Assembly (NCBI GenBank): GCA_013397695.1
Contig: VYZI01000123.1
Coordinates: 1,845,206 to 1,909,205, forward strand
Direction: 5' to 3'
DNA from: Centropus unirufus
Taxonomy: Eukaryota > Chordata > Aves > Cuculiformes > Centropidae
DNA length: 64,000 nucleotides
Positions 63,126 through 64,000 of this stretch are shown here, piece after piece; the first letter of the stretch is position 1; each line of letters begins with the position of its first letter. The notes under the pieces were generated by a model. It was not told the DNA's origin. It was given only the letters and a program-made list of their open reading frames with translations, and searched no databases. The translations under genes were made by a program, and so were the position numbers.

Positions 63126-64000
63126 CTCCAATTGTTCACTGTCTTAGCCTCACTTACAGTAATGGTTGTTTACTAGAGCTGAACAAATTTCCGTACGCTG
63201 ATAGGACAGGAAAAAAAAAAGTCAGTGTCAAGTGTATTTCTCACATAGAAAGAACTAGATCCACAAAGATATGTGCTGGTTAAATTTAGGTGTTTAAAGT
63301 AGATACTAAAAATTGGTCAGCTGAGTGACTTTCTGTACTCCTCTGGCTCTGATAATTTATGTCTTGGTTCAGTTGGCTGAACAAAATCATCTGACACGTT
63401 AGGGATTCCCTGAGTTTTTCAAGCCACTGGAAATGTGCCACTTCATACGTGAGGTCTGAGTCTCTCTGGATTGCCAGCTGGAGTCTACTTAAGATACTCC
63501 AGATTATCTCAAGTGTTACTTCATGTCCATATTAGGGCAGCCGAGGCATGCAGCTAATATACATTGGTTATAATGATTGCAAGGTGCAGGCTCCCAGCAC
63601 ATTGGAGGACACGTACATGTAGACCCACAAATTCAAATGTCTTAATTCACGAACTAAATCTGGCACTTGTTGTGGATTCTAATGGAAAGCAAGCATCCAA
63701 ATATTTTATATATCTGGGCTTAAACTCCCTAATGTGAGGAATATTTCCTGAATCTTTGAATAGTGTCCTTCTCAGTAAGACCCTTGCTTGACTAATATTC
63801 TTGTTTCTACTGTTGCATAAATGTTACGTATATAAAAGGAGAGCCCAAAAACTTCAACTATAATTTCATAAGTAGTAAACAAAATTATCTTTTTATTTTA
63901 GCTAAAGCTCAAGGCATATAGACTATCTTTAGTACACTTAAATAAACTTTTCATTCCACAGGAGAAAAAAGCTGTTGAAAACTGTGCAAGTGGTAAAAAT
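63126..64000. other. Unassigned DNA to the window end
   Basis: No gene or repeat was recognised. Confidence 0.5.

Noticed and set aside
1..64000. CRISPR arrays, prokaryotic operons, phage or plasmid features
   Set aside because: No regularly spaced direct repeats, no dense long frames and no ribosome-binding-site pattern; the repeats identify the DNA as a sauropsid chromosome.

Overview
This is vertebrate nuclear DNA, almost certainly from a bird. The strand is AT-rich and has no operon-like coding density. The recognisable repeats are CR1 LINEs, whose 3' ends carry the CR1 signature (a 'ttccaac...gattctatg' type terminus with short ATTCTGTG-like 8-mers), two ERVL-like solo LTRs and one mariner remnant. 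CR1 also occurs in other sauropsids, so the species is not resolved. No intact protein-coding gene, CpG-island promoter, rRNA or tRNA could be supported. The window reads as a gene desert or the inside of a very large intron.

Layout. 1-2.45 kb: plain AT-rich sequence. 2.46-3.02 kb: a decayed, internally deleted mariner-type DNA transposon, coding on the minus strand, with terminal inverted repeats. 3.0-18.3 kb: mostly unassigned single-copy-looking DNA with one 20-N assembly gap (6407-6426), one unexplained 170-codon open frame and two stretches that look like candidate conserved regulatory DNA (about 13.6-14.2 and 15.7-16.1 kb). 18.3 kb: a short antisense CR1 tail. 20.19-20.88 kb and 37.46-38.15 kb: two related solo LTRs in the same orientation. 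22.2-51.7 kb: long unassigned DNA with microsatellites, a G-rich tract and one antisense CR1 tail (44.06 kb).

51.7-63.1 kb is a CR1 cluster: a truncated plus-strand CR1 with a dead reverse transcriptase, a tail-to-tail antisense CR1 directly behind it, three more plus-strand fragments, and the longest copy (59.2-61.4 kb). In that copy the C-terminal end of an SGNH-hydrolase-like ORF1 is joined almost directly to the reverse-transcriptase part of ORF2, so the endonuclease is missing. About 440 bp downstream lies a perfect 27-bp inverted repeat with an 8-nt loop (61817-61878), the least explained structure in the window.

Nothing here acts as a gene system. The coding remnants are fossils of selfish elements: each carries stops, frameshifts, deletions or lost catalytic residues. 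Any function would be regulatory (candidate enhancers, hairpin transcript) and needs comparative or expression data to establish.
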